DNA of 64,000 bases, from NCBI RefSeq assembly GCF_023073715.1, contig NZ_JADPKA010000093.1, forward strand, positions 62,001-126,000. Reading direction: 5' to 3'. Origin of the DNA: Bradyrhizobium sp. 164 (GTDB lineage Bacteria; Pseudomonadota; Alphaproteobacteria; Rhizobiales; Xanthobacteraceae). Below are positions 8,068 to 16,558 of this stretch, piece after piece. Position 1 is the stretch's first letter, and each line of letters begins with the position of its first letter. Position numbers and translations under genes: made by a program. Below the pieces are notes generated by a model. The model saw only the letters and a program-made list of their open reading frames with translations. It was not told the origin of the DNA and searched no databases.

Positions 8068-8997
8068 TCAGGCGGCGCGGTTGCCGCGCGCGATCTCCTT
8101 CTGCTTGTCGAATTCGGCGCGGCGGCGCGCCAGCTCTTCCGGCGAAAGCTGCGCCACGTTGTTGTAGTCGAGCTTCCAGGAGGCATCCTCGCTCCAGCGC
8201 AGCGGCGATTGCATCGTCGTCTGCGGGCCGCTGGCGGTCTCCAGCAGCCGCAGCGCCAGCTCCAGCGTCTGCGCCTGCGAGGCGATGTCATGCGGCTTGC
8301 CGGCGGAATTGCCGAGCGGGAAATCCGAGAAGAGGAAGCGCGGCACGGCGGCGTGCTCGACGATGTCCTTGGCGCAGCCCATGATCACGGTGGCAATGCC
8401 GTTCCGCTCCAGGTGCCGCGCCACCAGCGCGGTGGTCTGGTGGCAGACCGGGCAGTTCGGCACCAGCAGCGCGACGTCAACCGCGTCCGCGAGGCAGCGC
8501 GCCAGGATCTCCGGCGCGTCGGTCTCGAGCGTGACGCGATGGCTGCGGTTGGTCGGCGCGCCGAAGAAGCGCGGGGCGACCTCGCCGATGCGGCCAGCGG
8601 CGCTGGCCTTCAGCAGCTGCGGCAGCGGAAACCAGGTGCCGCTGTCGGTCGCGCTGGTGTGCTTGCGGTCGTAGCCGATGTGCGAGATGCGCAGATCGTG
8701 CTGCTTCGACGTATCGCCGTCATAGACCTGGTAAAACTTCGCGCCGCCATTATACGCCGCGCCCGGCCCCTGGTCGCCCTTGCTCGGGTCGAACGGTGCG
8801 GCCGTGGTGATGATCGTCACGCGCGACTGCGCCATTGGTTTCTTCAGCGGCTGGAACGGTGCCTCCGTGTAATGCGCCCAGCGATACGGCGTGGTGTAGC
8901 CGATCGCCGCGTAATAGTCGCGCGTGCGCTGCATGTAGGGGACGGGAGAATCGTAGTCGGGCGCAAAGCCGAATTCGTCGTCGCGCGGAGCGGACAT
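8068..8997 (-). CDS. GrdB-like protein (glycine/sarcosine/betaine reductase component B family)
   Basis: 309 residues from ATG 8997, chosen because it follows a good ribosome site (ggagatg); the longer open frame upstream runs through an intergenic repeat. The fold resembles the selenoprotein B subunit of clostridial glycine/sarcosine/betaine reductase: SRVTIITTAAPFD, VDVALLVPNCPVC and the MGCAKDIVEHAAVPRFLFSDFPLGN stretch. The redox site reads CPVC (Cys182, Cys185), cysteines and no TGA codon, so no selenocysteine is used. An aerobic rhizobium has no known glycine reductase, so the reaction is unknown. Confidence 0.72.
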   Translation of the reverse strand: MSAPRDDEFGFAPDYDSPVPYMQRTRDYYAAIGYTTPYRWAHYTEAPFQPLKKPMAQSRVTIITTAAPFDPSKGDQGPGAAYNGGAKFYQVYDGDTSKQHDLRISHIGYDRKHTSATDSGTWFPLPQLLKASAAGRIGEVAPRFFGAPTNRSHRVTLETDAPEILARCLADAVDVALLVPNCPVCHQTTALVARHLERNGIATVIMGCAKDIVEHAAVPRFLFSDFPLGNSAGKPHDIASQAQTLELALRLLETASGPQTTMQSPLRWSEDASWKLDYNNVAQLSPEELARRRAEFDKQKEIARGNRAA

Positions 8998-9113
8998 GGG
9001 CGCATCTCCTGGTTCTTGGTTAGGGGCCAGACTAGAGATAGATTTGGGGGCGCTCAACGGGGGCGAGCAGGACGCGGGACAGAATTGCAGGCTCGATAGA
9101 GCGAGCCGCGCTC

Positions 9114-9267
9114 TTCCCTCTCCCCTTGTGGGAGAGGGTGGCTCGCCGCGTCGCGGCGAGACGGATGAGGGGTATCTCTCCGCGAGTCCAACTCCCTCAG
9201 GAGTTCGGGGAAGCATACCCCTCATCCGGCGCTTCGCGCCACCTTCTCGCACAAGGGGAGAAGGGAA
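9114..9267. repeat. Intergenic inverted repeat (ccctctcccc family)
   Basis: The left arm ttccctctccccttgtg is mirrored by cacaaggggagaagggaa at the right, with internal gatgagggg/cccctcatc arms. This is a typical dispersed Bradyrhizobium element sitting between two minus-strand genes. Confidence 0.8.
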
Positions 9268-9283
9268 GAAGCCGGCCGCAAGC

Positions 9284-9865
9284 TCACCTGAACACGTGCA
9301 ACGCCACATATTGCAGCAGCATGATCGCCTTGGCGTCGATGATGCGGCCGTCGGCGATCATCGCCAGCGCTTCGTCGATGGCAAGCTCCAGCACCTCGAT
9401 GTCCTCGCCCTCGTGCGCGAGGCCGCCACCGTCGCTGACCCGCATCTCCGGCTCGTATTCGGCGACGAAGAAATGGAGCTTCTCGGTGATGGCGCCCGGG
9501 CTCATGAAGGCCTCGAACACCTTGTGGACATCGTGCAGGCGATAGCCGGTTTCCTCCTCGGCCTCGGCGCGAATGCGCACCTCGGGGGCGGCGTCATCCA
9601 GCACGCCGGCGGCGGCTTCGATCAGCAGATCGTCGTAGCCGCGAATGAACGCCGGCAGGCGGAACTGGCGCACCAGGATCACGGTGCGCCGCGCCCGATT
9701 ATACGGCAGCACGGCCGCGGCGTTGTCGCGCTCATAGGTCTCCCGGTGCTGCGTCTGCCACTCGCCATTGGCGCGCCGGTACTCGAACGTGGTGTTCTTC
9801 AGCGGCGTCCAGTTGTCCGAGAGCACGCGGACGTCCTTGATGCGGACACGGTCGGAAATGGTCAT
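9284..9865 (-). CDS. nudK: GDP-mannose pyrophosphatase-like Nudix hydrolase
   Basis: A 193-residue protein that follows Escherichia coli NudK along its length: VLSDNWTPLKNTTFEYRR, LVRQFRLPAFI, AAAGVLDDAAPEVRIRAEAEEETGY (Nudix box) and EAFMSPGAITEKLHFFVAEY. NudK-type enzymes hydrolyse GDP-mannose and related sugar nucleotides. The box keeps the essential E-x-x-E-E-x-G core. The GNAT gene lies 9 bases upstream, giving a likely operon with that gene and the FAD-linked dehydrogenase. Confidence 0.87.
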   Translation of the reverse strand: MTISDRVRIKDVRVLSDNWTPLKNTTFEYRRANGEWQTQHRETYERDNAAAVLPYNRARRTVILVRQFRLPAFIRGYDDLLIEAAAGVLDDAAPEVRIRAEAEEETGYRLHDVHKVFEAFMSPGAITEKLHFFVAEYEPEMRVSDGGGLAHEGEDIEVLELAIDEALAMIADGRIIDAKAIMLLQYVALHVFR

Positions 9866-9874
9866 GGCTCGGTC

Positions 9875-10318
9875 TTAGTTGCTTGGAGTCGTCTCGCGGC
9901 CGTCGAGCCACTTCTGGAACATCACCGAGGTGGATTTCGTAAAGCCCAGTGACTGGTAGAACGCATTGGCCTGCGCGTTCTCGCGCCGGACCAGGAGCTG
10001 GAGCTTGAGAATTCCGGCCGCGCGCAGCCAGTCCTCGGCCGCTGCCATGATGATGCGGCCGTAACCGCGCTTGCGGCAATCAGGATCGACCGCGACGTAA
10101 TAGACCCAGCCGCGATGACCGTCATGGCCGACCATGATTGTGGCGACGATCGCGCCGCCCTCGCGGCCGACCAGCACCGTGGAATTGTCACGGCGGCGCG
10201 CCAGTGCGATGTCGGCACGCGGGTCGTTCCACGGCCGGGTCAGGCCGCAGCGCTGCCACAGCGCCACGACGGGCTCGACATCGGCGTCCTCGATGGCGTC
10301 GATCGCAAGAGCGCTCAC
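9875..10318 (-). CDS. GNAT family N-acetyltransferase, YpeA type
   Basis: 147 residues. WQRCGLTRPWNDPRADI and GHDGHRGWVYYVAVDP match the YpeA subgroup. RKRGYGRIIM is the acetyl-CoA pyrophosphate-binding turn (R/Q-x-x-G-x-G/A), and NAQANAFYQSLGF is the C-terminal family motif. The substrate is unknown. The start overlaps the stop of the FAD-linked dehydrogenase by 4 bases (ATGA), indicating translational coupling. Confidence 0.87.
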   Translation of the reverse strand: MSALAIDAIEDADVEPVVALWQRCGLTRPWNDPRADIALARRRDNSTVLVGREGGAIVATIMVGHDGHRGWVYYVAVDPDCRKRGYGRIIMAAAEDWLRAAGILKLQLLVRRENAQANAFYQSLGFTKSTSVMFQKWLDGRETTPSN

Positions 10319-11742
10319 AGCACCTTCCCCGGATTCATGATTCCCAGCGGATCGAGCATCGCCTTGATCGAGCGCATCAGCTCGATCGCGGTCTTGTCCT
10401 TCACCTCGGGCAGTTCGTCGCGCTTGAGCACGCCGATGCCGTGCTCCGCCGAGATCGAGCCGCCCATGCGCAGCACGATCTCGAACACCACCGCGTTCAT
10501 CTCGTGCCAGCGGGCCAGAAAGTCTGCCGTGTTGGCGCCGACCGGCTGGCTCACGTTGTAGTGCAGATTGCCGTCGCCGAGGTGACCGAACGGCACCGGC
10601 CGCGCGCCGGGGATCAGCTTCACCACCGCGGCATCGGCCTCGGCGATGAAGGCGGGCACGGCCGCGACGGGGACGGAGATGTCGTGCTTGATCGAGCCGC
10701 CTTCCGGCTTCTGCGCCGCCGACATCTCATCGCGCAGCTTCCAGAAGCCGGCACGCTGGGTGAGATTGGCCGCGATCACGGCGTTGTCGACGATCTCCTC
10801 TTCCATGGCGCGGGTCAGGATCGTCTCCAGCGGCGTGCGGGCATCCTCGCCCGGCGAAGACAATTCCATCAGCACGTACCAGGGATGCTTTTCTGCGAGC
10901 GGATCGCGCACGTCGACGCCGTGGCGGATGGAGAAGTCGACCGCCATCTGCGACAGCAGCTCGAAGCTGGTCAGCGCATTCGCGGCCTCGCCTTGCGCGA
11001 TCGTCAGCAGTTTGAGCGCCGCGGCCGGCGACTTCAGCCCGACGAAGGCGGTCTCGACCGCCCGCGGCTTCGGAAACAATTTTAAAGTCGCCGCCGTGAC
11101 GATGCCGAGCGTGCCTTCCGCGCCGATGAAGAGGTTGTGCAGATTGTAGCCGGTGTTGTCCTTCTTCAGCTTCGACAGCACGTTCAGCACGCGCCCGTCG
11201 GCCAGCACCACTTCGAGCCCCAGCGCCATCTCGCGCGCGACGCCATAGGCGAGCGCGGCGGTGCCGCCGGCATTGGTCGAGAGATTGCCGCCGATGGTGC
11301 AGCTGCCTTCGGCACCTAACGAGAGCGGAAACAGCCGGTCGACCTCCGCCGCCTTCTGCTGCGCGATTTGCAGCACGACGCCGGCCTCGCAGGTCATGAT
11401 GTTGGAGGCGGTGTCGACCTCGCGGATCTTGTCGAGCCGCCGCAGCGACACCACCACTTCGCCATTGTGCGGCGTCTGCCCGCCGACGAGGCCGGTATTG
11501 CCGCCCTGCGGCACCAGCGCGATCCTGTGCGCGGAGGCGAGCTTGCAGATCTCCGAGACTTCCGCCGTCGAGCCCGGACGCAGCACCAGCGGCGAGCGGC
11601 CGTGAAACAAATTGCGTTCCTCGGTGACGTAAGCCTCGATGTCGGCGGCATCGGTGATCGCGTGGCGCTCGCCGACGATCTTGCGGAATTGTTCGATCAA
11701 CTCGGGCGCAAGCGGCGGGGTGGCGGATGTGTTGATGTTCAT
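10315..11742 (-). CDS. FAD-binding oxidase/dehydrogenase, D-2-hydroxyacid type
   Basis: 475 residues, VAO-fold family (GlcD/D-lactate/D-2-hydroxyglutarate dehydrogenases). The FAD-binding loops VPQGGNTGLVGG and IGGNLSTNAGG are near the N-terminus; the C-terminal domain carries FGHLGDGNLHYNVSQP and SAEHGIGVLKRDELPE, with metal-binding histidines of the D-2-hydroxyglutarate dehydrogenase subgroup. It probably oxidises a D-2-hydroxy acid to the 2-oxo acid. The start at 11742 is preferred over 11757 because it has a ribosome site (aaggac). Heads the operon with the GNAT and NudK genes. Confidence 0.88.
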   Translation of the reverse strand: MNINTSATPPLAPELIEQFRKIVGERHAITDAADIEAYVTEERNLFHGRSPLVLRPGSTAEVSEICKLASAHRIALVPQGGNTGLVGGQTPHNGEVVVSLRRLDKIREVDTASNIMTCEAGVVLQIAQQKAAEVDRLFPLSLGAEGSCTIGGNLSTNAGGTAALAYGVAREMALGLEVVLADGRVLNVLSKLKKDNTGYNLHNLFIGAEGTLGIVTAATLKLFPKPRAVETAFVGLKSPAAALKLLTIAQGEAANALTSFELLSQMAVDFSIRHGVDVRDPLAEKHPWYVLMELSSPGEDARTPLETILTRAMEEEIVDNAVIAANLTQRAGFWKLRDEMSAAQKPEGGSIKHDISVPVAAVPAFIAEADAAVVKLIPGARPVPFGHLGDGNLHYNVSQPVGANTADFLARWHEMNAVVFEIVLRMGGSISAEHGIGVLKRDELPEVKDKTAIELMRSIKAMLDPLGIMNPGKVL

Positions 11743-11774
11743 GTGGTCGTCCTTCATTCCGCTACTTATACCTT

Positions 11775-11844
11775 GCGCATGATCTGATCGGAAAACCGCC
11801 GCACACTTTTCGCTAACGCGTCCCTTAGAGTCCGGATCATGCGC
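11775..11844. repeat. Dispersed rhizobial palindrome (gcgcatgatc ... gatcatgcgc)
   Basis: Ten-base inverted ends around gatcggaaaaccgc and cacacttttc. I recognise this as a very frequent intergenic element of Bradyrhizobium and relatives. It abuts the stop of the Sua5 gene and probably acts as a transcript end. Confidence 0.8.
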
Positions 11845-12833
11845 TATCGGGCAACCGCCGCCCGGCGCAGCCGGTCGTTGATCGCTTCGCCAAGTCCCTC
11901 TTCGGGAATCGTCATCACCGCGATCGCCCGCGGCCCCTTCGCATCGAGGCTGCGAAGATAGCCGAACAGATTGGCAGCGGCTTCATCGAGATCGCCGGCG
12001 GGCGACAAGTTCATGATAGCGGCGGCGGCTTCAACGCCGGGCAGGCGCCCCGGGCCGAATGCCAGCAGCGCTTCGCCCGGTGCGACCTCGTACGCATTGA
12101 GCCGTACATGGGCGCGCGGCGCGTAATGCGAAGCCAGCATGCCTGGCGCCAGCGGCTGGCTGTCCCCGCTCTCGGTCTCCGCGGGTGGCCGCGCCAAGGG
12201 TGCGCCGAGCACGGCCTCGATACGCTCGCGCGACAGCCCGCCGGGGCGGAGCAGCATCAAGCTCTCGAAGCAGCCGACAATCGTCGACTCGACGCCGACC
12301 TCGACTGGCCCGCCGTCGACGATCAGGTCGATCCGCCCTGCAAGGTCGCTTTTGACATGGTCGGCCAGCGTCGGCGAGACATGGCCCGAGATGTTTGCGG
12401 ACGGCGCCACCACCGCCCCGCCAAAGGCGTGCAGGATCGCCTGCGCCACCGGATGGGCGGGGATGCGAATCGCGACCGTATCGAGGCCGGCGGTGGCGAG
12501 CTCTGCCACCGGGCAGTTATCCGTCTTCGGCACCACCAGGGTCAGCGGCCCCGGCCAGAACGCCTCCGCAAGCTTGAGGGCGCGCGCATCGAGCCGGCCG
12601 ATCCGCTTTGCGGCGGCAACGTCGGCGACATGGGCGATCAGCGGATTGAACGCAGGCCGCCCCTTGGCGGCGTAGAGATGGGCGATCGCAGCGGCATTGG
12701 CGGCATCCGCCCCGAGCCCATAGACCGTCTCGGTCGGAAACGCGACCAGCCCGCCGGCCGCGAGCGCCCGGGCCGCGGCCGCGGCGGCAGCCTCTCCGGC
12801 CGGCAAAATCAGCGTTTCAAGACGCGTTTTCAC
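11844..12833 (-). CDS. L-threonylcarbamoyladenylate synthase (Sua5/TsaC)
   Basis: 329 residues. Makes threonylcarbamoyl-AMP from threonine, bicarbonate and ATP for the t6A37 modification of tRNA. The YrdC domain is clear: GGLVAFPTETVYGLGADA, KGRPAFNPLIAHV, FWPGPLTLVV and VVAPSANISGH. A C-terminal Sua5 domain follows after about residue 205 (PGMLASHYAPRAHVRL). The start is taken as GTG 12833, in frame and behind gagga, because the longer frame to 12929 would run into tRNA-Pro. Confidence 0.9.
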   Translation of the reverse strand: MKTRLETLILPAGEAAAAAAARALAAGGLVAFPTETVYGLGADAANAAAIAHLYAAKGRPAFNPLIAHVADVAAAKRIGRLDARALKLAEAFWPGPLTLVVPKTDNCPVAELATAGLDTVAIRIPAHPVAQAILHAFGGAVVAPSANISGHVSPTLADHVKSDLAGRIDLIVDGGPVEVGVESTIVGCFESLMLLRPGGLSRERIEAVLGAPLARPPAETESGDSQPLAPGMLASHYAPRAHVRLNAYEVAPGEALLAFGPGRLPGVEAAAAIMNLSPAGDLDEAAANLFGYLRSLDAKGPRAIAVMTIPEEGLGEAINDRLRRAAVAR

Positions 12834-12901
12834 AGGGATAAAATTCCTCAACTCGGCCGCTTGCGGTGCGCCAAACCCAACGCTATAAGCCGCCTTCTTG
12901 T

Positions 12902-12978
12902 CGGAGTGTGGCTCAGCCCGGTAGAGCACTGCGTTCGGGACGCAGGGGTCGCAGGTTCGAATCCTGCCACTCCGACCA
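12902..12978 (+). tRNA. tRNA-Pro (anticodon CGG)
   Basis: A complete 77-base cloverleaf with encoded CCA. The acceptor arms cggagtg/cactccg pair, the D arm carries agcccggtagagc, the anticodon loop ttCGGga sits on a ctgcg/cgcag stem, and the T arm is gcaggttcgaatcctgc. It marks the left border of the mobile segment that follows. Confidence 0.95.
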
Positions 12979-13150
12979 TTATTTCAATAGCTTATAGTTT
13001 CCGGGGGCATTCGGCGCAACGAAATGCGCAATGAAATGCCAATTTCAAAGGCTCGGGCTATCCTAGAGTTACGTGTATTGCGGGCGATCATCGCTTGAGT
13101 AGCTCAGAAGTTGTGCCATCTAGTCGGGAACCACGATTGGGGAGGCACTC

Positions 13151-14233
13151 TTGGCGGGCGAGGAATTTCAGCGATTTGTGATCTTGAACCGGATCGTGAG
13201 CAGGTCCGTGTCGCGCGCGCCGCAAGCGTTTCCTCCGCCGCTCGTTGAAGGCGAGGAAGCCTTTAAGATGCTGCAAGAGCGTCAGCAAGGTGGCGTCGCG
13301 ATCGAGTTTCACGGTCTGGAAGAACTTGGCCGCGAAGCGGAGGAGACCGACGCCGCTCGCATCAAGCGGGGTGCAGGGAAGAACTTCGTCTGGATGCGCG
13401 AAATGCGGATCGCGGATGAGGGCGCGCATCGATATGTGACGATGCTTCTGGAGTTCGTTGAACAGACCAAGACCAGTTTCTCCGTCGTTGATACCAGTAG
13501 CCTCAAGGGCCGCGATATCACAGGCGCCAAGAACGAGCGTGGTGGGATTTCTTGTCATGTCATGGCGCGGCTTCCGATCAAGCAGCACGATGATGGCATC
13601 TATCGTTGCGCAATCGAGTCTGCGCATCACATCAACCGCGGAATGATCGAGGCATTCTTCGCGCGGCAGTTGCGGCGTTGGGCGAACGCAAATGAATTGA
13701 ACTACGAGGTGCAGTCGCCCGACAAGAAGGGAAGGGCGAATGCGAAGGTGTATCGGTATCACCCGAAGCTTGAGCTGCATGCCGATGTTAGTCGTTCACT
13801 GGCGTTCGCAGGGACGGGCGGCAAAGAGCTTGCGCATATGACGTTCTCCAAACGCTCCGAAAAGCAATCAATAGGGGGAAAGCATCACGTCAAGCAGCAG
13901 GAACTGATCGCGGACGTCGAGCTGCGCGTGAATGCAAAGCAGGGTCCTGAAGATCCGAAAGAACGCGCCGCCTGGTTGTCTGGCATTCGGTCGCATTTTG
14001 AATCGATCGGCTACCAGACGAAGCTGACCTTTCGGCATCTCGCTAGTGGTGGTATTCTGTCCGGCAATGTGCACAAGGCGTTGGCGGGCGCTGCCGATCT
14101 TGTGATGTGCCCAAAGGAACTCATGTCATTGAAGCATCCCTTGCGCGACTGGTATGCTGAGATCGACGATGAAATCGAAGAGCAAATGGCCACATTCCTG
14201 GACAAGGACCAGCTATGGGAACGCGGCAAGTAA
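13151..14233 (+). CDS. Protein of unknown function, first gene of three-gene cargo operon
   Basis: 360 residues, TTG start at 13151 supported by a strong ribosome site (ggagg, 5 bases before). I do not recognise the family. Visible features: no signal or membrane segment; mixed alpha/beta composition; a charged C-terminus (YAEIDDEIEEQMATFLDKDQLW); and conserved-looking blocks SFSVVDTSSLKGRDI and RHLASGGILSGNVHKALAGAADLVM. It overlaps the next gene by 19 bases, so both are translationally coupled. Its place between tRNA-Pro and an integrase suggests mobile cargo; a phage-defence role is possible but unproven. Confidence 0.7.
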   Translation: MAGEEFQRFVILNRIVSRSVSRAPQAFPPPLVEGEEAFKMLQERQQGGVAIEFHGLEELGREAEETDAARIKRGAGKNFVWMREMRIADEGAHRYVTMLLEFVEQTKTSFSVVDTSSLKGRDITGAKNERGGISCHVMARLPIKQHDDGIYRCAIESAHHINRGMIEAFFARQLRRWANANELNYEVQSPDKKGRANAKVYRYHPKLELHADVSRSLAFAGTGGKELAHMTFSKRSEKQSIGGKHHVKQQELIADVELRVNAKQGPEDPKERAAWLSGIRSHFESIGYQTKLTFRHLASGGILSGNVHKALAGAADLVMCPKELMSLKHPLRDWYAEIDDEIEEQMATFLDKDQLWERGK

Positions 14234-14817
14234 AGCTTATCGATGTGCAGGAAGGCGGGAAGCAGTCCAGCCTTCGGCTGCTTGCGCCGTTGCGCTACTT
14301 GAAGATCCGGCATCCCGAGAAGCGCAAATACGACATCATCATTCCGGCTGCGGCCGGCGTGGTGGCATGGGTTGTGTACATGGTACTGGATCCGCGGCCG
14401 GCGCTCTTTGGAGATACCGGGCTGCTTCGCTTCGCGCGCGACCTTCTCGTTATGGCCGTGCCCTTCATGGTCGGTGCGCTGGCTGCAGTTTCGATGGGCG
14501 CGCCTGGTCCGAACCTGGACCGGCGGCCGATCGGCGCTGAGCTCTGGCTCGACAACGATCCGCTGACGATGCGGCAATTCTTGTGCTTCCTGCTCGGCTA
14601 TCTCAGTTTCTTGGGCTTGGTCGTGCTGGCCGGCGTAGTCACGGCTGGCCTGATGAAGGACGCCGTAGTGACCTGGACGGCTAGCGCGCCACACATTCGC
14701 ATGATGGTCCAGGCGGCGGGATCGCTAGTGTTGTCGTTGTCGCTATCGTTTTTGTCAGTGACGGTCCTGTGGTCGCTATATTTTCTGACCGATGTCGCAA
14801 ATCGGAAGGGTGCGTGA
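14215..14817 (+). CDS. Four-helix membrane protein of cargo operon
   Basis: 200 residues. Four predicted transmembrane helices at about residues 44-62 (IIIPAAAGVVAWVVYMVL), 79-100, 119-146 and 161-190, with a 40-residue basic cytosolic N-terminus. No catalytic motif. The start overlaps the unknown upstream gene by 19 bases, and its TGA shares a base with the ATG of the GNAT gene, so the three proteins are probably made together. Small multi-pass proteins coupled to a soluble partner are common as effectors in defence systems. That is an analogy only. Confidence 0.72.
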   Translation: MGTRQVKLIDVQEGGKQSSLRLLAPLRYLKIRHPEKRKYDIIIPAAAGVVAWVVYMVLDPRPALFGDTGLLRFARDLLVMAVPFMVGALAAVSMGAPGPNLDRRPIGAELWLDNDPLTMRQFLCFLLGYLSFLGLVVLAGVVTAGLMKDAVVTWTASAPHIRMMVQAAGSLVLSLSLSFLSVTVLWSLYFLTDVANRKGA

Positions 14818-15311
14818 TGGCCGTTGGCGCGCAGGGCTTCTCACTGCGCAAGGCGACCGATAACGATCACACCGATATCCTGGCGGTCCTTGAACAGGTG
14901 GCACCGCAAATTCCCGTCTCGCTGGAAGGTTCTCAACGGCAAGACGCTATCAAACAGATCATCATCGAGTGTTGTGCGAGCGGAGAGTCGCTCGTCGCCT
15001 GCGACGAACAGGGAGCTGTCGTGGGCTTCGTGCTTGCAAAGCCCGACCGGGGTGAGAGATTTTTCCGGGACAACGGTGCCTGTTCGCTGCGATATATCGG
15101 GGTCGCCAGCGCAGCCCAAGGCCGCGGCATCTTCTCAGCTATGCTGAAGGAGATGAAGGCTGCGGGAGAACCGCTCACCGCTGAAGTGCTGAACGGAAAC
15201 CAAGCCGGCATGGCAGATCGATTGAAGCGGGCCGGGTTCGTCGAAACAAAATCAGACGAACGAGAGAAGGCATTCCGATGGGAGTGTTCTGACGCGCGCG
15301 GCGCGGATTAG
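14817..15311 (+). CDS. GNAT family acetyltransferase of cargo operon
   Basis: 164 residues from ATG 14817 (tgATGg overlap with the upstream stop). The GNAT fold is visible: FSLRKATDNDHTDILAVLEQV at the N-terminus, SLRYIGVASAAQGRGIFSAMLKEM with the acetyl-CoA loop (Q-G-R-G-I-F), and a C-terminal ADRLKRAGFVE motif. The substrate may be a protein, tRNA-bound amino acid or small molecule. Its fixed coupling to an unknown protein and a membrane protein distinguishes it from free-standing GNATs. It ends 3 bases before the end of the convergent integrase gene. Confidence 0.8.
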   Translation: MAVGAQGFSLRKATDNDHTDILAVLEQVAPQIPVSLEGSQRQDAIKQIIIECCASGESLVACDEQGAVVGFVLAKPDRGERFFRDNGACSLRYIGVASAAQGRGIFSAMLKEMKAAGEPLTAEVLNGNQAGMADRLKRAGFVETKSDEREKAFRWECSDARGAD

Positions 15312-16558
15312 CGCCTTCCCCCGAACGCTTCCGCGGCCTCCTCTTGAAAATCCGGGTGATGGTGCCCGTACCCGTTCTCGAGCTGTTCCAGCGTCATGCC
15401 AAGCCACCCTGCGGCTTGCCAACGATCGGTGCCCTGTTGCATCAGCCAAGTCGCCGCGGTGTGCCGCAGCGAATGGCGCACGACATCTTCGCCGAGTCCT
15501 GCATCTGCCAGGATGCCTTCCCACGCCGAGCGGATCTTGCCGGAGAGCGGCTTGCCGTCGTGCATGCGATTGACGACGAAGCGGATCTCTTCGCCGGTTT
15601 TCATGATGCCAGCGATGCGCAGCTCGGCAGACCGTTGAGCATCGATCTTGCGCCAGCGCACCAGGTGTGGCCGCAGCCGGTTCGCGATCCTTGCGGGCGG
15701 CCGGCGCTTCTTGGTCGCGCGCTCCTCGGCCCCGCGGCCCTGATAGATCATCGCGTCCAGGTTCATCCACGGATGCGTTGTGGTTGCGAGCCATTGCGTG
15801 CGCCGGATCGTCTCCTCACGCCTGGCGGAATAGAGGCCGACCAGGATGAAGCGTGCGGCTGGCCTGCGTCGGCTGATGATCCATCGTTCACGGCGCACCA
15901 GGTGGCCGTCCTGGCGCTTCCAGGAGCCTCGCTCGGCGTCCCAGACGTAACCCAGTGCGGCACCCAGTAGCCGCGCTGCCTCATTGCGCGTGAGCCAGCG
16001 CTGGCGGCCTTCGGTCTTTTCCGGAAGGATGACCTTCGGAACGAAGTTGAGCACGTGCTCGGCGTGATAGGCGTTGATCGCGGCCCTGAGATCTTCAAGT
16101 CGCCGGCGCGCGGTCTGATCCGTCACTGTGGTCGCGCGCGGCGCGATGCCAGCGCGCTTGTTGTTGTCGTTCGGTTTGCCGGTCGACCAGTCGACGAAGT
16201 CTCGGCAGAGCTGGCCCTTGATGTCTCCGACCGTCTTGGTCCCGAAAAAGCAATTGAGATCGAGCAGCCGGATCAACAGCAGCTCGTGCTGGTCGATCGC
16301 GCGTGCGTCGTTTGATTTGGGTCGTTTTGTCGCCTCGTAGGCCGTCAGAACATCAGCTATCGCGAGAACACGAGGGTCGGTCGCGCCGATGGTAGTTGAG
16401 TGCTTGGCGCCGATGTACGTTTCGAGCGCCTGCGCAGAGCCCTGAAGGTCATCTCGGCGGCAGCCTGTGCGGATTTGCTTGCCTCGGTCGAGGATGACCC
16501 AGACGCCTTCGTCTTCTCGGAACCAGAGTCTTGGCGGCTTGGCTTTGCGGCCCGACAT
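15308..16558 (-). CDS. Tyrosine recombinase/phage-type integrase
   Basis: 416 residues. C-terminal catalytic domain with Arg in the ARREETIR box, the box II motif RHSLRHTAATWLMQ (His-x-x-Arg) and the nucleophilic Tyr in LENGYGHHHPDF. The N-terminal half holds the core-binding SAM-like domain. It probably moved this segment in or out of a tRNA gene. The 5' end overlaps the excisionase-like gene by about 200 bases. The nearest att-like sequence is the tRNA-Lys 3' fragment at 16938, about 380 bases beyond its start codon. Confidence 0.9.
   Translation of the reverse strand: MSGRKAKPPRLWFREDEGVWVILDRGKQIRTGCRRDDLQGSAQALETYIGAKHSTTIGATDPRVLAIADVLTAYEATKRPKSNDARAIDQHELLLIRLLDLNCFFGTKTVGDIKGQLCRDFVDWSTGKPNDNNKRAGIAPRATTVTDQTARRRLEDLRAAINAYHAEHVLNFVPKVILPEKTEGRQRWLTRNEAARLLGAALGYVWDAERGSWKRQDGHLVRRERWIISRRRPAARFILVGLYSARREETIRRTQWLATTTHPWMNLDAMIYQGRGAEERATKKRRPPARIANRLRPHLVRWRKIDAQRSAELRIAGIMKTGEEIRFVVNRMHDGKPLSGKIRSAWEGILADAGLGEDVVRHSLRHTAATWLMQQGTDRWQAAGWLGMTLEQLENGYGHHHPDFQEEAAEAFGGRR

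Noticed and set aside
13127..13151. GGAAC box before the cargo operon
   Set aside because: The expected -10 position reads CTCT and overlaps the ribosome site.
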